A stretch of DNA of 64,000 bases from Hyaloperonospora brassicae (Eukaryota > Oomycota > Peronosporomycetes > Peronosporales > Peronosporaceae), in the NCBI GenBank assembly GCA_947650285.1, contig CANTFL010000740.1:124001-188000 (forward strand), in the 5' to 3' direction. The translations under genes and the position numbers were made by a program. The notes beneath the pieces are model-generated. The model searched no databases. It saw only the letters and a program-made list of their open reading frames with translations, and was not told where the DNA came from. Below, piece after piece: positions 44,101 through 58,090 of the stretch. Position 1 is the first letter of the stretch. Each line of letters begins with the position of its first letter.

Positions 44101-44509
44101 ACAACGATCGATGCTGCACAGCAAAGTGCCCTGACACAGTGTCTGACGTTCGCTGCTTGCCGATGTCTTTCGTAGGCAGTGCGCTACAAAGTTCATCCGT
44201 ATGCAACAACGCCTAATTCGAGCCGGTTGCATTTGATACGACAGGGTGCAAGCTATATTCAGGCTGCGTGGTACCAGACCATGGACGTTGCATTCAGACG
44301 AATTCGTACACGTCAATGAGGTGTAGGGTGCAGACATGTTATGACAAAACAACTAAATTTCGGGGATGACGGGCCGATGTAAAAGCTTGGTGGCTTTGAT
44401 CCCGGGAAAAGGAGTGCACACTGGTGCACACGTGCTTCGAGACCATCACTCATCACACGAATGGAACCCGAAAATGACGCTGAATGACGCTAAATTTTAC
44501 AACGTGTTA
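41101..44509. other. No recognised gene
   Basis: Only scattered frames; the longest is 143 codons (42257-42688, plus), without signal peptide, domain or family signature. I see no repeat shared with the remainder of the window. Confidence 0.2.
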
Positions 44510-44690
44510 CGTACACGCTTCAATGTACAGCGTACTAGCATGACGCAAAAGACACCCCGAAGCTGTTTGGACATGGGATGTATGCGATGGGGGTACGCCT
44601 AGCTTACAAGTGAAGGACGGAATCGAAGACCGTAAGCCAGAAACAACAACAGCAACCAATAGTTGTAAAAGCGTTGGATAGTTGTGTGGC
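44510..44690. repeat. Dispersed repeat R1, copy 2
   Basis: Uninterrupted homologue of 3003-3160; it shows the sequence that continues left of GTACTAG and so confirms the element A insertion point at 2998/2999. Extent beyond 44690 is unknown. Confidence 0.55.
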
Positions 44691-45818
44691 TCAAGAAACA
44701 TGTCCAAGATGTTTGGGCGATTGCGATCGTTACTTACGCGTCTATCCCAGATATATGTCCTAACCCGCGATCTGCAGGCAAGATCCGGGTCATGTAAAAC
44801 GAAGATCTCAAAACAAAGACGCAGTTGCGACCTATCGTGGTGCGTGCGAGCTCTGATCGCTGACCGGCGATCAGGATCTGCTGTATGTGAAAATATCACG
44901 TTAAAGGAAAGGTTGCTCACAGTACAAGATCATGTGCATAACAAGATAATTTCGAACAAGTGGCTTGAATCACACATCACGACCCGCGTTCTGTAATCCG
45001 CAAAAGCTTTCACGGCATCTCTGTTGGTGTGTAGCACACATCATCGTTAAGTCCCCATCCGTTATCTGCGATCGCTTGCTTAATGAGGCACGAGCATAGT
45101 ATAAGGAGGCGAGATTTGGTGATCAACTACGCGTGACAGCTGGGTCGGAGATTATATAATATATATACATATATATATATTGTCATAGTTTTTGGTCCGA
45201 TAGGTTTAAAATTAAACAGATTTTAATCCGCTGATAAATACACGTGTCGGCTTCTCTTTTCAGCTAAATATATTGCGTTCCCACGATACATTTATTTTCA
45301 ATCTATCTTCCAGTGATATCCCTATACTTTTGACCTGGGGATCAAGGAAAAATAACAAACCTATAGAATGCTTTCGGGTGCAGCAAAAAGTACCGGACAA
45401 GACGCAAGACCGCGAGACAAATTAATCGGTCAGAAGTTTAAGTCGATCAAGTACTTACATATTGGACAAAGCGATATCGTCGAAATTCGGGTGGCTCATA
45501 TCGAGCACCCTATAACTTAACGGCAATCTTGTATCGATTTTCCCACGGTCTCCCCCAACCCCAATTAGAATGACCAGAATAGCCCTCGACACGAGTATTC
45601 CTAGAGGAGTGCAGCTCGCTCTGCAGACGGATTAACAATCGAGGAAGTATACAAGCTCAGGTATGGCGTACCACCTCCGACTGTCAGTCGTCTGGGCGCC
45701 TGTGGAAAGTCGTAATTACACGAAACCTCGTGATTATCGCCCAACCACATATATGCCACTGAAAAGACGCTAGCCTTTCGTATCGCGTGCTTGTCAAATA
45801 CACTTCTAATTAGATAAC
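44691..45818. other. Transition into AT-rich block
   Basis: GC drops along this stretch. At 45140-45182 there is an AT run (TATATATAC-type). A minus frame at 45601-45855 has no recognised domain. Confidence 0.3.
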
Positions 45819-46240
45819 TACAACGGGTGAGCCTGCTACATGTCACTGGCACCACATAAGGATAACCAACATATATTACCTATTGGTACAAATTAATACA
45901 CGTACCTTACTAAGCCAATTTATCGCAATTCTTACCGATGACAGTCCTATTTTTCTCTTCAGCACCGCTTCACTCGATCTATAACATAAGTTATTACATC
46001 GGCCAATATAATTGCCAATCGCTGCTAGACGCGCACAACGGGTGGTGAGCGGGCAGCTACATATGACGTTTCCTATTTATTTATTCATACAACAAAAAAC
46101 GAAAGGGAATTATTTGGCGATTCAACTATACTAAATAAGGTTCGATTTTCCTTCTCTTAAATGTATTCGTTTCGAAGACTGCTCCATACATGCACGTATT
46201 GTGTACGTGACGATTCCAGTCATTTGGCAACACTATGTCA
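45819..46240 (+). repeat. Decayed solo LTR of element A family
   Basis: Starts TACAACGGGTGAGCC (TGTAACGGGGTGAG in the intact copy) and ends GGCAACACTATGTCA. The stretch 46015-46050 (CCAATCGCTGCTAGACGCGC and following) is nearly identical to the element A 5' LTR. No target duplication is recognisable. Confidence 0.65.
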
Positions 46241-49200
46241 GTACAAGCCGAGTCCATTCAGACACGACGCGGCATTGGCGTTATATGCGCATGAGTAAGC
46301 AGCTCGTAGCAGCACGGATTTAATAATCATAAAATTAATGCAAACATTGTGCTATTATCGACGTAACGTCGAACCGTTATGTACAAGCTTCTACTTATAG
46401 TGAGTCATATTTATATAATCATGTAGATATGGTTTTTAATTTTAAAAAAAGTAAATCGTAGGTGCATAGCGACCTTTTTTTACTTCAGGTTGCTATAATA
46501 TTGCTTAGTTTTTCCAATTATTTATTAGCCGTTATCTGTATATTTAAATGAAGGTTTTATTGTGCACAAGCTAGAACCGTCGTTGATTGGGCCTAAGTGT
46601 ACTTATGTATAATTCCAGTTTAATTTGCTTTTTGAGACCGCGCCCTACAGAACTGCTTAAGATTTGGGCTCATGGGTTCAACAGCTTTGTTTCCAGTGTC
46701 TTTAGTAGTTAAGTGTCTGATTTTGTATATGTGCACAACAACCTTGTGCTGCTTGTCGAATTATAAATCTGGCCGCTGAACACGCGGCTTTTTAAGTATC
46801 CACAACACGCAACTTTTTGCCGTTCTCTCCATTAATTATTACGTAAATCACTATCCGTATTGGTCTATCTCTAATACTTGATTTGCTTCCGAGCATTTTT
46901 GATGTGCGAATAGAATTTAGAACTCGTTGCCAATTTGATGATATTTTTGGTAATGCATATAATTATTGACACATTGATGACGCCAACGCGCGGTGATGAT
47001 ATAATTTTACTGTCTCTAGTGGACGGCAGATACTTCCTGTAACCAACTTATGCGTCTCTGGTCGAAACAGGCCTTCAGCAATAACTTCTGAGCGTCTTAT
47101 TTATAATGTAAAGTCTTATGTGTGCACTTATAAAGCTCTATAAGTGAAGATAAAATATCTATTTTTTTCGATAGAAAATCAAAACTTTGAGTGCTGTGAA
47201 AATAACAAATCGTTACCAAAGGTACGTGATAGGTGAGAGAAGTCCTTAATATAACAATTTGTTTGTGTGTGATATAAAGGTACAATACAGCACGCTGAAG
47301 CGGCATTGCTGTAATTTATTACAACATCAAATGCATCAATGAGAGAGGGCCTTAATGCTTCAGTATATATTGTCACAAATATATATAGGACTTTGCGGAT
47401 GTATTCATGATGAACAATCGAATAATATTCTATTGACTCGCAAGATTGACTCGACTGCTAAAACGTGGAAGATCTTAGAAATACCATCTTTATTAAATTA
47501 TCGTTGATCAGGTCCAGATACATCTACAGCTGCATGATATGATTACGAAGGCTTAATCTGATGAAAAATAGAGTTTTGCGGTGCAATGCAAGATATCGGT
47601 GATGATTTATACGCGTGATGAGTAGCTCGCATATCAACTTGTACATCTGTCGAATGATAAGAACATATAAAGAAGCTTGATGAAAACATGAGGGGCATCG
47701 ATATGTTTTATGTTACAAGGGTGCCATAGAAATCGTGAATACGAATACATGAGACAGAAATGAAATAGAGAAATATCGCAAGGCCATACTGGTGTACAAT
47801 GAGAAGGCTGTACGTCTGGAGAATACAAGAAATATTAGTGTTGTAACTTATTGTACCCTTGACAAATTCTTAAGTAGGATAAAAGTTTTCTAGAAGGACC
47901 TGACCTGTAACTTTAATGTAGCAAGCGTTAAATATGATTATACATTGCACGAACTGACAGCGATGAGTAGTAATTAGTGTCCGTCACTAGATGAGTTTTG
48001 AAAAAAATCTGCCGCCGATTTAGACTATATTGACCTCGACCACAAATGAATAAAACGATCAGGCTGATGGACTAATTAAACGTAGTGGGTCTTGAAGAAT
48101 AGAAAGCAAAGTGAAACTTTAGCATAGTAAAGTTCCGTACATAGGTCGTAACCGGCTGTTTAATCCTGGCTTGCACGCGATATGGCCACACGTTGGCTTC
48201 CTCATGAGAATATGTGACAATATCAAGAAGATAGAAGTAATACTTTAGATACAAAGTAGGCTTATCTATATGTTTTAACGTGCAACAATGGCGAGATAGA
48301 GCAGAATTGTAGAGTTTAGCGCTAACAATCAAATACATGATTGATCCTATCTGATATGTGCGATCATCACATATGTTAATGAAGCCATTTAAATACCTCG
48401 AAAATTACGTAATATAAATTAAGATGAAAGATTTATCCTTTCTCGACGATGATCGAGAAGAATTATGTGAAGGACGTGTAAAAGCAAGTTTTCATTCAAA
48501 ACAATTTTGCATCAAATACGGACAGATTAAAGACCGATTCATAGATTTAAGTCGTTCATAGCGACATGATGATGTCCGTGTTCAATTCCAGGACAAGCAG
48601 ATATAGGAGATGATGAAATTAAAGCGTAGTTTGTTGATTACTTCCTCAAAGTGTTGGTATTGTGTATTAAATACATTTCACCGTGATTTAAGTTACTTAA
48701 TACAGGTCAATGGAGAAAAACGATATTATTACCGGTTAAGAGTATGTGCACCTAAAAAAGGAATTCTAGAACATATCCAAAGATTTTTATAAAGCTTTTA
48801 AAGGCTGATATAGTGCACCACGCGACAGCGACGTATTCGACACCTTTCAGCGTAATATATCAACAAATAAACGGAAAATTGACAAAAAGAGTTAAATATA
48901 CAAGTTGGCTAGAGGCGATGGGCTGAAATAGCTAGAGGAGGTAGTATATATAACAACTCATGTACTATGCAATGATTTGTCAATGTATACTCCAATCACA
49001 TTGTGTGATTGATAAAAATTAAGAAATACCGCACGTATAAGCCTTTGTTGCTCAAAGTTATATGCGCGTTAAAAATGCAAAAGATCTAATATCTATTTAG
49101 GAGATTTGTCTATGCATCTTGTAATACCCTCATGTTACGTATAGCGATATCATGTCATAATGTGAAATTTGAGTAGCTAGAGATCACTCGATAGGTAGTT

Positions 49201-52200
49201 TTAAAAGTAAATAATGGCCAAGTATGACAATGATGTTATGATATAGATAAAACGCGTTTATACATTTGAATGGTTGTTGATTACGCAGTCATGGATCGTT
49301 CAACCCTTATTCTGCTCAAAGTGATGTTATATGTACAAGTGTATATTTATTTGACAAATTTAAATGGCATTACGTCCTAGCAGTTTTAGTAGTAAACATG
49401 TGTATGATTCATCAATATATGTTAAGGATCTTGCATGGTAAATTTGGTCTGTATGAGTAAAACAAGAGTAACTCGTAATCAGGAAGCGATAGAACGTTCT
49501 GATGTATACGCTATCGTACGGCAATATAATTTTCGTGTTTTAATTACTACGACTGAGTCACTACGATCGTTCGATATATGGGTATCAATCAGGAATTTAT
49601 AATCGAAAAATTGTTTAAGGATATACCAATCTTTCTGATGAATACGATGTTGTATGACAATCTCATTTTTTCGTACTAATTGATACGAATGCGTCGCTCA
49701 AATGTCGCAATCTGTGTCCATTGCGGTTTAATTTTTGCAATAAAATCGTGGTTCCACGCGGTAATGACTAATTTAAGCGCGCATCAATCGGATACGCACT
49801 AAATATGATGAAGCTGCTGCAGTACTGGAAACTGCTTTACAAGCTTAAATGCTATCTCGTCTTTAGTAAATGATTAGTGTAGTGGCCTATCGAGACCGAT
49901 TGGAGACACTTGAAATACGGAAGATGAATAGATGTGTAACATATTTAAGCTATCACATCATAAAAAATTATGTGTGTGGGATCAGGCTAAAGAAGTCGAA
50001 AATTTGTTTTGTAGTCACAACTGCCACCGTTAGGTCACCGACAATTATATGGATATGACGCCTAAGTATGTTTTCATTTGATTCGCTCTTTTTCCGCATT
50101 CATCGTACAAGGGTAAAAAAACCCATGTGATGTATTTACTGATTATAATTTTCTATGGAGAATGTATCGAAGTTCTTGACCCTAAAAGAAGCCGAATGCA
50201 TTACACGCATTTAAATTAAACCAAACACAGCTCGGAAAAACACAAGCTTGTTCAACGTATTTATAAAGGTTGTAGGTATTTGATAATCACGGCTTTTGCA
50301 GAATGTAAAATTAACCCGCGCGTATTTTTAATTATAGAAAGCAGTTGGTCATATTTGTACGTAACTCCGTATAGTATAACATGATAATTTATAGGTATTT
50401 GTCTGAATTTATTAACTTAATTGCCGATAATGATGGTATCAAATTGAACTGAAAGCTACAATAAATGGTTCAGTTTACACTTGACAGATTTAGTAAAAAG
50501 AGGAATGTATTGCTTAGGATGATTCATATTACATGCATTTATGAATCATCGAATCCAGCTACGGTGTGGCCGCGATCACGCTCATACGAAGACTGGATAG
50601 CACGATCATTTTAGAATTTATGGTCGGCACATGTACATTATCTATTCATCTAGTTTATTAAAAGCCCGCAACCCGCAACACCTACATTTAATTGGTGTAT
50701 TCGCGCATCAGATGGCGAAGTAGTTGGTACATTGGCTGATAGTTTTAAGCTTTTCATGATACCCTGCACCGACCGATAGTTGAGAGGGCTAAGCGTGTTT
50801 ATCAAAGACCGTTTTTACCTCGATGTGTACGTATTTTTTCATGCAGGCGAGTATGGATGTCTGAGTTGATCTTTCTTGAATGCCTATAACAATTCTGGAC
50901 AGGATGGTTGATCTACTTCACTTTTCACAAACAGTTCACAATATATTGCCTATTCGATTACAATAATTGCATGATATAACCGATAAATACATTTTCATTT
51001 ATATTGGCCTTCTTTCTAGCTTATTAGTTTTCGTTGGCGTATATATTACGTCTTAAGTTAAGACATCAACCAAATTGAAGATTCGCAGCAATCTTGATAT
51101 GATCCATACCGATTCATGGAAATCTGCACGAAGCATTGTCTATATGAGCTATACATGAGGGGAAGTCTTCATATGGAAAGTATTTGTAATCATTTCGACA
51201 GGTCCGATATACATAAAATCGGTAAAAATCATCCTTCGGCTGCCTTCATTTCCACTACCCCAAATGGATTTGCCTTATAAAACTAGCACGATTTATCTCC
51301 TATTCTACTTCTATTAGTAGCTTACATATTAGCGGCATAGTATTCAACATCAATCTAGTCAATCAGACACTCGCCAATATCCAATACCGAATCGGAATTC
51401 TTTTATATTATTCTTGATGACCATTACTATCGTTAAACGGCAAACGACTCGAATTATTATGACTGCAAGAAGATTCGAATTATACTATTTTACTTCCTTT
51501 GCATTTGGGCAAGACATGCTTTAAATGCTTCGCGGTCGAAATTTCCACGACAATAATGTCACATGCTGCGCTACTTTTCACGTAAGGTCACGCATCAAAT
51601 TTGCCGGCAAACAAGTGCCTGATCTTTAAAACTAATTTCCATACCAATCATGGTCGTCGGGTATAATGATCTCTAAGCCGCCAATTTAAATATTGTGGAC
51701 CGCGACATCGACTTTGGGCACAACAAATACCGTCAAAAGGGTCATATCTCGATTCAGAACGTTGCCATATATCTAAACACTCGTTTAAAGTACGCTGATC
51801 ATATAAATTTTCCTTTTCTGAACTCTCGCATAACACATCTTCGACTATAATCGAAGCTTTCATAAGAGTAAGATCATTTTTACCCGATCTTTCATGCAAT
51901 ATGTCTACCTCTTAAATCTCTTCTTGGGTGCGACAATCACATACCTATTTTATGCCATACTGAAATCCATTTGCTTCTACATTATTAATTATTTAAATTC
52001 TTGATCTGTTGTTTCTTCTTCATCGGACCGCGACTTGATTCAAATATGTACATACTCAAATGTTTTACTTCCTTCTGTCGCGGACCAAATCGTTTTTGTC
52101 TTAAATCGACGTCTGATTTACTACCGGTACACAGAATACTTTTGAATAGTCTTGATCGCGACCCGTCGCTGCTTAAAAATCCATAAATTTTAATCAATTA

Positions 52201-55200
52201 TAGCGGCGCGACCCGACTAAAGTAAAACTGGGCGGTGTAGTTTTTTACAGCGACTGTCCCATGACTTAATAGCAATGTTTGGACAAGTATTGCATTGTAA
52301 TTCACGAGATCAGTAAGCTTCATAGAATGAATTAGGTATAGTCGTGTAGTATTTGTTAGTGCGCATTTGAGAAATATTACTTATGCGAAGATAAGGCTAA
52401 TGGATATACACCAACTCTCTCCTTGGTAGACCCACCTACTGTTAGCATCACATGCTGGTTATTGACTGTTTTGCTTGCATGGTTGATCTATTTGTAGACA
52501 ATGGTCCAATAAGTAGCACTATTACTTTTATTAGTAAAAATATGTTTTTATCTACCCGATCTTGAAAAAAATTGCAAAAGGCCGTGGTTCCATACCCGGA
52601 ATCGCTTTGTTGCCAACTAAATTGCGACACGTAAGCATTTGTACATTTTATAGCGTCAAAGTGATTATTGTTCACGTGCGTTTGTCGGTTATATGTGCTA
52701 ACCAATCCCCATAAATGATATATTTTAAATTTGTTTTATGTCACAGACTACATCACAAGAAAATTCAAATTCGACGATCAAAACTAAGGTTACCAAATCA
52801 GATGCAGAATGTCTTTTTATTGTTTATTAATCCAATAGCTGTTTCTTTTTTAACTGTTTTCAATTTAGGTGTAGCTATATTTATCTTTTCGATGTAACAT
52901 GAAAAATGTCGAATTTATCATCGTAGGTAAGAAATTTTACGCATTCACCCTTTGACACTGATTTTTGGTAATATAATCTAAAAATATTAAAATTGGGTTG
53001 AGAGTATCTTATTTCTTTATTAACAATTTTAATATGTTGACATTGTATCACAACGAAAAAGCAAATATTAGAATGCCCAGCAGTGGCTGTATTCTAACCT
53101 TGTGAGCCAAACAGAATTACATAAACTACGTCTTCAGAGGAATCGTTCCAGCATATAATGAAGGCATGTATCACTGGTATGTATTAATATCAAACGCTTC
53201 CATTGAACAATTTACACTTTGGTATATGTCTCCACAAGTGACGCCCACGTCGAAGATCTTGTCTGGACTATGTCGTGTGTGCCCATACATATGGTTTTTA
53301 GCCTCTTTAACAACCATAATAGTTTTACTTCTTCAAACGATAGTGCTTGCGAGCCTTTGGTAACAACACGCGGTCGGAATACTTTTCTTGCTCGAAAGTT
53401 TTATACACGGCACGCTGATCTCCTTTGGTCTACTAAGAACACATTATTCTCAAGATTCGATGCCGTGGCTACGCAACATTACATCATTCGGCATCGGAGT
53501 CCAATACAATGTGGTCTAAGAATGGATATTTGCAAACGCATTTACGCAATCGGTTACAAAGGAAACAGACCGAAAGTCATAGCAGATCGCTAGCAAATTT
53601 TGCTCAATTCTACTGGGGCCAAGACTCGTCAACAACATGTGCTGACACACTCTAATCTTTATTTCATGTATCCGTCGTCTCCGACGCATAACGACTTCAT
53701 ATTTTTTTGTCAGTCCGCAATAATCAAATGTACGTATAAAATTTTTACAAGCTCATACCGGATGGTAGATGTTTCATTTCGAATGAATGTCATCAACAAG
53801 ATTTTACTGTCACATTAATATGATCCATATGGTCTAAAAATATTTAATATAATCAATTCTATGCTTGATATTGTTTTTTTCGACATAGGTACCGTAACCT
53901 TCAAAATAAGCCACGATACCACACCACCGTGATATACACACATTACATAGTAAAGTATTTGCTGACGAAAGTAGTTTCGGGTCGTTTTGGTCAATATTTC
54001 ACATATACTATATTTTGTTCCGCATCTGGAGCTTAATCGCGCAAAAAATTCTAACTTGATTTAATTAATATTTCATCTCTCATGGATTTATTTATTATCT
54101 AGCTCCATAAACGCCTTAACATCCGCTATCTCATACATCGATAATCGACTAAGAATAAGTATTTGGTTCATTTCCCTGATTGATAGAGATTTGGATGTAT
54201 CTATATATAAGCAAATTGTCTGTGTCATTTTTTGAATTTTTTAACGACGCGATCCGATCGAAATCGTGTCAATATTTTAGAATGAATGCTTTTATAGACT
54301 TGCGCGGAAATCGATTTCAGTCGGTATAAAACATGCGGGTTCGCGGTTTGTACATCATTTACTTCTTTCAGTAAAGTTTTAGTTAACATCGGTGCCATTA
54401 ATTTTCGCTAAGGATTTTTTTGCATATCTGAAAAAAGTACACTGAACTTTGGTCAATTCTTTTGCTTTGATTTGAATTCTGCTGACCTATACCGTATATC
54501 GATCTGCTGTAGGTATCGTATATCATGGTCAGTGGACTGCAAAATGTGTTTGGGCAGAGTCGCGGATCGCCATCCGCGTATCGACTCGCACTTGTCACTT
54601 GATTAATAAGTTGATAGTTGTTCCCTCAATCTGCATTCAGGACACATTTCTTTTTTACTTAACCTCTGTTTAATGCCTCATTTACTCGAAATGTTTTTCG
54701 CCAATCGATTCCGTCTCTGTTTTAGTCTAGAAAATTAACATATATATATTTATCGCTTCGTAATATCTCTAGTGCCACCATTTAATTGGTTAATATTCCT
54801 GCACCAGCCAATACCCCCAAAACATCTTTTTATAAAATGCATCTATGGTATGACAGACCATAAACTAGATGTAGAGTCACTTCACACTTTGCTCTATATT
54901 TTTGGTGGCTAAGTTTTGGAGGAAACTTGCTGCGATGATTCGCATTACTCGTTTGTATGATATATCACCCAACATTAGTCAAGAGAGAGGACCACGAAGT
55001 AGCTTTTTATCGAAATTGTGTCCACATAACTCATTGAGTACGTACTACCACATACATTCCAGCCAATTATTAAAGCACGAAACGTCTGTTATACGGCTCT
55101 GAATGCGTCTACGATCCAGACAGATCACGGCTCGACTTGCTAACAATATTTTGTAAAAATAATATTTACGCACAACCATTTGCAACAACAATCACGTATC

Positions 55201-57984
55201 CATACCTCCATCCGTACAACAAACTTTCAGCTGTAACTATAAGATTAAACAATAGGATATTTTTACCAATAAAGTTGCAGCAGCTAGTAGCTCAAATTTT
55301 TATTGTGGAGTGTTTCCCTCATCGCCTACAACCACAGAAATATGACGTTATTTTGTACCATGTATATTTACGGGTGTTATAAATGCGATATAACTGCGAT
55401 ACATTTAGACATTTTAAAGCAAGCCACATATCTTTGACCGTAACCAGCATCTCGAAGATGATCGTAAATTTATAATCGCTCCATCATATGAAAAAAACGT
55501 CGAAGCGCAATTCACGTGCCGGCGTAAGCGCTACAATCGATTTGGTATTTATGCGTCTCTATACTTCGGTAAACGCATATTTCTCATCGGATGATGCCCG
55601 TTATGTTAAAAATTACAAATTTGAATATTACTCCGCATTCTTATAGTTAAAGCATTCACGATCTGCCTAATTTACTGACCGATGACGGAAAATTTGTACA
55701 TTTAAATCAGATTCATCGGTTCTTGTTCATGATGTTGGAGGGTTTGCATAAACATTCGATTAATACCGGCTAGATGCCGTGTCATTGAGGACAATATGTA
55801 ATTAAAAAAAATTATAGGAACATAAAAGTGCATAAATTATTGACCTCAACTTCGTATCCTGTATAAAATTGCCTTTAAGATTCTTGCTCACTTGTTCATA
55901 CAGTCGCCTCAACCGTTTAAAACAAAATCGAATTGGTAAGTGACCTATTATAGTGTCGTAAGCGATACGCTTAGCGAGATAGTTTTTCAATGCCATTTCA
56001 TTATGCTTATAAATATGTAGATATCCCAAATGAGTGAAATATTTGTACGAATTAGGCATATTCTCAAGGAGTTGCGCAACGATAAATTTCAATGACGCGC
56101 CGCTTTGGCTTACACCATTGTGAATGGTGTTTTAGCCATAAACTAGATCAACACGAGCTCTTGGATTCTATACAACCTTCGATATCAAGTTCAGACAATT
56201 TGAGTATGTAACGCTATGAAAACGTAGATCTTTCCTATTTGCTGCGATTTGTGAACTTGTTGCGCAAAGCAAAATGTAAGCACGATAGTTTGTATTCTAT
56301 ATACAAGACACCTCTGAACAGTAATTAATTAGCAATTGGATATGTTTATCTATTTATATATGTACTAAGAATATTGAATTACGGTAAACTTCATCTGTAT
56401 AAAAATTCGACATACGACAAACAACGCATTTGTGAACCGTGACGTCATTTGTCAAGCTCTGAGAAAACTATCTTTACTACTCGACCTCGAGGAAAAAATA
56501 CTTCATTAAGTCTTGCGTATAGTGATATCGTTAAGCTTATTTAGGATATGCTAAGTTTTTTTTTCAGTATTATATCACAGTCATCCACTTCCATTTTTAA
56601 ACCGTCAGTATTGAGCTTAAATGAATATTAAAATGCATATGCCTTTTTTATCGCTATTTAAATGGGTACTACAGTTTTTAACGGCTTAATTTAAATCCGA
56701 CATATATTTCTTACTTGCCCAATTATCCGTAAAATCTGCTGAGTTGCCTACAGGAAAGATTTATAAATCGAGACTGTCACAGCGCTTACTGTAAAATTAC
56801 AGAACTCGAATCCTAAATTAAGATTGGCCTGTACTAGATCTAAGGAATAGAACGCAATGGATACTGCGATTTTAACTCTATTACGCAGCGCATGATATAC
56901 GTATAGACGTGCGGCCAGTGGCATCGCTTCCTCGACCATCTTTCGCAGCGGCACTTCTGTCTTTAACAAATTTACGAGCATTATTTAACTGCACAGCGAA
57001 TATTAAGAGCGGCTTGGCTAATAAATTTTGCAGACGTCCAGCTCATACGACCAGAATCTTGAAATACGAAGCTAATCAAAACCTTTCGATCTATGTCGTA
57101 TAAAAGCCAACAGTTTATAGTGATATTATTGCCCAAATCATCAAATTGATAGATGACAGCATCTGCGTTTGAATTCCACACGCTGTGTTTTATAAGGAGT
57201 TAAAGGTCATGGCTGCAATTTTATATATTATTGTTGCAAGTTATAGTAGCAAACTAAATTGTAGCTTTATGACCTCGACGCACAAGCAAAACGATAAATG
57301 TACGCCAAATAGAATGATCACGGTGCCCTCGAATGAGCCACCTTGCTTGTCACATAAAATATCTCTAAGAAAACGTAGCCTTATCAAGAGTCTTACCGGC
57401 TCGTCGTCGACAAGACTCAAACAGTTTCTATTACTGAGGTGTACCGGCTCCATGGCGACGTGACTACTTCTATCTGTTAGATATTGAAGTTGAAGTTGGT
57501 TCGTGTGGAGACTAGAGTAGATTTCGTTTGTGCGATACGTGCCATGTTTTTGACCTATCAATGACCATGGTCATGCAAGTGCTTAGGATAATCGATCAAT
57601 GGATATTTAAATCTTTTCTTTAATACTTTTTTCTTTTACACTTCACAACTACCGGCGGTCCAATGGCCGATTATGTGTCAAGACTGTCTGTTCAACACTT
57701 TCACTGGTAGCTACCGCTAGTCAACCCGGGTCTTCATAAACGTATGGCGCTACCAGTCAATATACAAGCCATGATTCTCGAGGTTTACGGGCAGGCATAA
57801 TCTAGCCCGCGCAAGGATTGAAATAAAGTGTACGCTTGTCTTAGGCTTAAAAATTATACACTTCATTGGCTTGTATCTTTTGCTTTATCGCAAAACCAGT
57901 TTGATTGACTCTCTGTACTTCTTTGAGTTTTTAATACCTAAATGTAATGATTTGGCACTCTACGCTATAATGTGAGTGCGTCGA
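46241..57984. other. AT-rich block without recognisable genes
   Basis: About 11.7 kb of AT-rich sequence. No frame exceeds about 125 codons, none has a recognised domain, and none shows consistent splice sites. Probably old transposon or gene debris past recognition by eye. Confidence 0.5.
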
Positions 57985-58090
57985 CCTTAAGCTCGACGAC
58001 GTCTAGTACGCCGAGGTCTAATTCGCGGACCTCCAGCTCGTCGACGTCCAGTCCAACGACGTTTAGTTCGACGATTTTCAATTTTTGACC
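57985..58090. repeat. GC-rich 15-bp minisatellite
   Basis: Six to seven imperfect 15-bp units of the type TCCAGCTCGTCGACG inside AT-rich DNA. On the plus strand they encode a serine/threonine-rich run (TSSSTTSSTPRSNSRTSS), on the minus strand an arginine-rich run. Confidence 0.65.
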
